Origin: CAYOBW01 sp964402115
GTDB lineage: Bacteria > Verrucomicrobiota > Kiritimatiellia > UBA8416 > CAYOBW01
DNA: 7,827 nt
Direction: 5' to 3'
Assembly: GCA_964402115.1 (NCBI GenBank)
Contig: CAYOBW010000323.1
Location: forward strand, 1-7,827
Positions 5,212 to 7,827 of this stretch are shown one piece after another. Position numbers and translations under genes: made by a program. Within the stretch, counting starts at the first letter, position 1, and each line of letters starts with the position of its first letter. Below the pieces are notes generated by a model that did not search any database, was not told the DNA's origin, and saw only the letters and a program-made list of their open reading frames with translations.

Positions 5212-7827
5212 CTCCACCCCCTCAAACGCCAGCGTCTTGCCAGCGCGCGTCTCCACGGCCACCACCCCGCGCCCGTCCGCGGTCAGCGGCTGCAGCCGGC
5301 CGTCGCGCCTCACGCCAATCGAGGGCCACGGGGAGAGCAACCGCAGCGTTCCGCCGGCCGTGGACCGCACCGCGACGCGCACGACCGCGCCCCCCTGCTG
5401 CCGCGCGGACACGAGGAAGCCGCCCTCGGCACGGAGATCGGCATACTGCGCGTCCACATCCTTCGGCCACGCGGGGAACAAGCGAATCGCAGCGCCGACG
5501 CTTTGCAGCAGCAGCTCCGACACGATGCCAGCTGCTGCCATCTGCTCGGAGTAGTTGCCGCGCGTGTCGTTGCCGAAACCGTCGCCCTGCAGCATCAGGA
5601 AGCCGTTGGGCATCTGGCGCTCTTTGAAGGTCTTCGTGATCCACGCGTGCGTGCCGGGCATACTCAGGCGGGCGCGGGCGCCAGCCAGCATGATGGATGA
5701 GTTGTAGCGTGTCGTAACGATGGATTCGATCGTGCGGGCGAAAATCGCCTTTTCCTGTTCCGACGACCACCAGTTGACCTCGCCCACGGGGAACACCGGC
5801 AACGTCGGAACGGGCACGTTGTACTTGATCGGTTCGCCGCCGCGCACGTCGGCAATCACCGGCGGGTTGCGCTGCGGCGTCTGCGGATAGTCGGGCACGA
5901 GGTCCAGCGCCGCCTGCCAGCGTTTCACCAGGCCCTCGTCGCGGCCCAGTGCCTGCGCCCCCTGCACCGCGGCCTTGAGCGTGAAACGCGTCCACGCAAT
6001 GTCGCACGGGGTGTCGTCCACGCCGAACCCCCGGTGCTCGGGACTGTAGGTCGGGCCGTACACGGCCTTCCCCTGCGGCGTCTTCCGGCACTGTTCGAGA
6101 AATGCGGCGTAGAAGGCCGCCATCTCCTTCACGACCGGGTACGCCACCCGCTCCAGGTACTGGCGGTCCGGTTGGTAGAGGTGACCCAGCCACACGTTGT
6201 GCGCCTGCCAGCCGTTGGCCCCCGGCACGTACGTCCACGGCAGGTAGAAATTCATGTGGCGGTTCTTCGACGCGCAGGCGGCAGGATCGAAGATCTGGTG
6301 GGTGAAATGGTTCACCGGGTAGAAAGCCCCCTCGAGGCCGTAGGTCTCCCTGGCGAACCATTTCCCGCGGGGCAGGTAGTCCACCATATACCGGTTGTAC
6401 GGCTCTGCCAACTCCGCGTGGTTGCAGGCGAAAGCGCCCCAGAACGCCTGCTCGAAGTTGTAGTCCGTGGTCGCGCAGCCGTGCCACGGCATCACATCCG
6501 TCGCGCAGCCCATGAACAGCCCGATTGGCGGGACGCCCGGCTTGCTGCAACAGCGCAGGAAGTACAGGTTCCGGTACCAGACCGCTTCCAGGTACGGGTC
6601 GGCGAGCGCAACGCCGGACTCGCTCCAGAACGCACGCCACACCGCCTCGTGCGCGGCGAGCTGTTTCGCGCCGTCCTCCGCCAAGACCTCGCCAGCCAGT
6701 TTCACCGCCGCCGCGACGGGGTCACACGCCTCCAGGGAGGTGACGACGGCCACCACGTGGCGGGTTTCCCTGGCCGCGTGGGCCAACGCAAACGCCATGC
6801 CCGGCCAGTCCCCGTCGCCGGGAACGGTGGTCAGGACCCATTCGGCGCGGTCCTGCGTGCCGCGCTTGGAGGCCGGGAGGAATCCGGCGGCGCAGGGGAT
6901 CAGTGTCAACGCGTCCGCCGTGTCGAACACCAGGGCGTTCCGCCCGGCCAGCACGCGGACGGTGAGCCTGGCACCGTCTACCCTGGCGACCTCCGCAAAC
7001 GCGCGGGCGAGGTCGAGGCGGGAGGTGTATCGGGACGCCGCCATGACGGCAGCGCCGGCAAGCGACTGCGGCTGCGCATCGGTGGTCACCGCATGCAGGC
7101 GAAGTTCGGCAGGCTTGCCGTCGTCGGTCCAGACGTAGAGGTCCACGCGCTGGAGCGTCGACCCGGCAGGCAGATCGAATCCCGCTTCGGCCGCATCGCG
7201 CTGCGCCGGCTGCCAGCCCGATTTCACGCCGGTTCCGGGGAAGTCGAGGTACCACTTGGCGTTGGGGCTGCCGGACAGCCTGGCCGTCACCCTGCGCACG
7301 GCTCCGGAAACGCGCGGCACGAACCCCCAGCCCGCACTGTCGCCGGCACGGCCTTGGATCCGGACGACCACTTGCGAGGCTGCCCCGTCACAGCCAATCG
7401 TCGCCTGGTCATGCGCCCGCGCCGTGCTCCATTCCGGCGCGGCGCCGCTGCCGGCGCCGAACTCCACGTGTCCGCAGATGAGGGGACACGGATAGGGCTT
7501 GTCCCACGACGGCGGGTTGCCGGCCCGTGGCTGCGCCTTCCAGGTGTGGTTCCGGATGTCGATCCGGCAGAGGTCCGGATCGTTGGCGGTGTCGAGCCGT
7601 CCGTCGCACGCATCGTTCTTGGTGATGGAGAAGCGGAGCTGTCCGTGGCGGACCCACAGGATGCCGTTCAGGTCGCCGTTGCCGAGGATCAGCGAGCCGG
7701 GGATTTGCGGCGCCATCGACGCCTGCACCACCGCTGCCGCCTCCAGCGACAGTGGGAAAGGAACATCCGCCGCGCGCGCGTCCCGCGGGCACTGGAACAG
7801 CAGCAAGGCGACAGCCCCCGCGACCGG
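5206..7827 (-). CDS. Exported GH95-like six-hairpin glycosidase, 5'-partial
   Basis: The gene runs off the right edge. The frame stays open to 7827 and its first residues (PVAGAVALLLFQCPRDARA) are the core and cleavage site of a signal peptide (cut after ARA), so the true start is outside. The TTG at 7806 is only an in-frame codon; numbering below counts from it. Residues 35-75 (SLILGNGDLNGILWVRHGQL, then ITKNDACDG) resemble the N-terminal beta domain of GH95-like proteins. Residues about 160-245 look like an inserted beta-rich module. The (alpha/alpha)6 barrel covers about 385-780. Compared with GH95, the Asn-x-Asn pair is Asp448-Tyr-Asn450 (TTDYNFEQAFWGAFACNH), the acid block is TYSPEH with Glu590, and the last block is GNYSEQMAAAGIVSELLLQS, where the usual catalytic Asp is not obvious. 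It is a glycosidase of unknown specificity, probably secreted or periplasmic, and likely first in an operon with the GH95 gene downstream. Confidence 0.8.
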   Translation of the reverse strand, partial: PVAGAVALLLFQCPRDARAADVPFPLSLEAAAVVQASMAPQIPGSLILGNGDLNGILWVRHGQLRFSITKNDACDGRLDTANDPDLCRIDIRNHTWKAQPRAGNPPSWDKPYPCPLICGHVEFGAGSGAAPEWSTARAHDQATIGCDGAASQVVVRIQGRAGDSAGWGFVPRVSGAVRRVTARLSGSPNAKWYLDFPGTGVKSGWQPAQRDAAEAGFDLPAGSTLQRVDLYVWTDDGKPAELRLHAVTTDAQPQSLAGAAVMAASRYTSRLDLARAFAEVARVDGARLTVRVLAGRNALVFDTADALTLIPCAAGFLPASKRGTQDRAEWVLTTVPGDGDWPGMAFALAHAARETRHVVAVVTSLEACDPVAAAVKLAGEVLAEDGAKQLAAHEAVWRAFWSESGVALADPYLEAVWYRNLYFLRCCSKPGVPPIGLFMGCATDVMPWHGCATTDYNFEQAFWGAFACNHAELAEPYNRYMVDYLPRGKWFARETYGLEGAFYPVNHFTHQIFDPAACASKNRHMNFYLPWTYVPGANGWQAHNVWLGHLYQPDRQYLERVAYPVVKEMAAFYAAFLEQCRKTPQGKAVYGPTYSPEHRGFGVDDTPCDIAWTRFTLKAAVQGAQALGRDEGLVKRWQAALDLVPDYPQTPQRNPPVIADVRGGEPIKYNVPVPTLPVFPVGEVNWWSSEQEKAIFARTIESIVTTRYNSSIMLAGARARLSMPGTHAWITKTFKERQMPNGFLMLQGDGFGNDTRGNYSEQMAAAGIVSELLLQSVGAAIRLFPAWPKDVDAQYADLRAEGGFLVSARQQGGAVVRVAVRSTAGGTLRLLSPWPSIGVRRDGRLQPLTADGRGVVAVETRAGKTLAFEGVER

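Noticed and set aside
5222..6640. 472-codon open frame on the minus strand
   Set aside because: It is an alternative frame within the second hydrolase gene, with Arg/Gly/Ala-rich composition and no motifs.
6965..6976. GCCTGGCACCGT, another match to the RAYT-associated palindrome
   Set aside because: It lies in the body of the second hydrolase gene, encodes ordinary residues (DGARLT), and lacks a tail or neighbouring copies. Chance is the simplest explanation.

Overview
The window is about 7.8 kb of high-GC bacterial DNA. All three convincing genes lie on the minus strand. Two encode exported GH95-type (six-hairpin) glycosidases and one encodes a RAYT-type (IS200-like, HUH/Y1) transposase. 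A LamG-bearing GH95 enzyme beside a divergent relative, Sec signal peptides, SD-led starts and a RAYT with repeat flanks together suggest a polysaccharide-degrading bacterium, perhaps of the PVC superphylum (Verrucomicrobiota, Kiritimatiellota, Lentisphaerota). The taxonomic call is inference from gene style, not proof.

Layout, left to right. Positions 1-640 hold no firm gene. There is a possible partial ORF at the edge (1-164, minus) and a tandem array of a short palindromic repeat with core GTGCCAGGCAC (about 203-309). Positions 641-1582 are the RAYT gene, with its HUH pair, its tyrosine candidate and a C-terminal helical domain intact. Positions 1604-1939 carry three more copies of the same core in the opposite orientation, so the RAYT is bracketed by inverted REP-like sequences. 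Positions 1940-4924 are a complete 994-residue exported GH95 alpha-L-fucosidase/galactosidase-type enzyme. Its catalytic Asn pair, Glu and Asp are recognisable, but the family HRHxSHL block is lost. It has an oddly ordered LamG-like N-terminus and a roughly 30-residue in-frame insert made by a small repeat element. Its leader carries a 39-nt dyad just upstream of a strong Shine-Dalgarno. Positions 5070-5202 are a 133-bp MITE-like element with 20-bp perfect terminal inverted repeats and a 9-bp target duplication, inserted exactly at the stop codon of the next gene. Positions 5206-7827 are a second, more divergent GH95-like exported hydrolase whose start lies outside the window.

The two hydrolase genes are co-directional. 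Before the MITE inserted they would have been about 140 bp apart, so they probably form one saccharolytic operon running right to left. A shared role in removing fucose or a similar deoxy/L-sugar cap from a complex glycan in the periplasm or outside the cell is plausible but inferred. The most interesting material is the small-repeat biology: three different palindromic repeat families in under 8 kb, one bracketing a RAYT, one forming a MITE with covarying nested hairpins, and one inserted in frame inside an enzyme.
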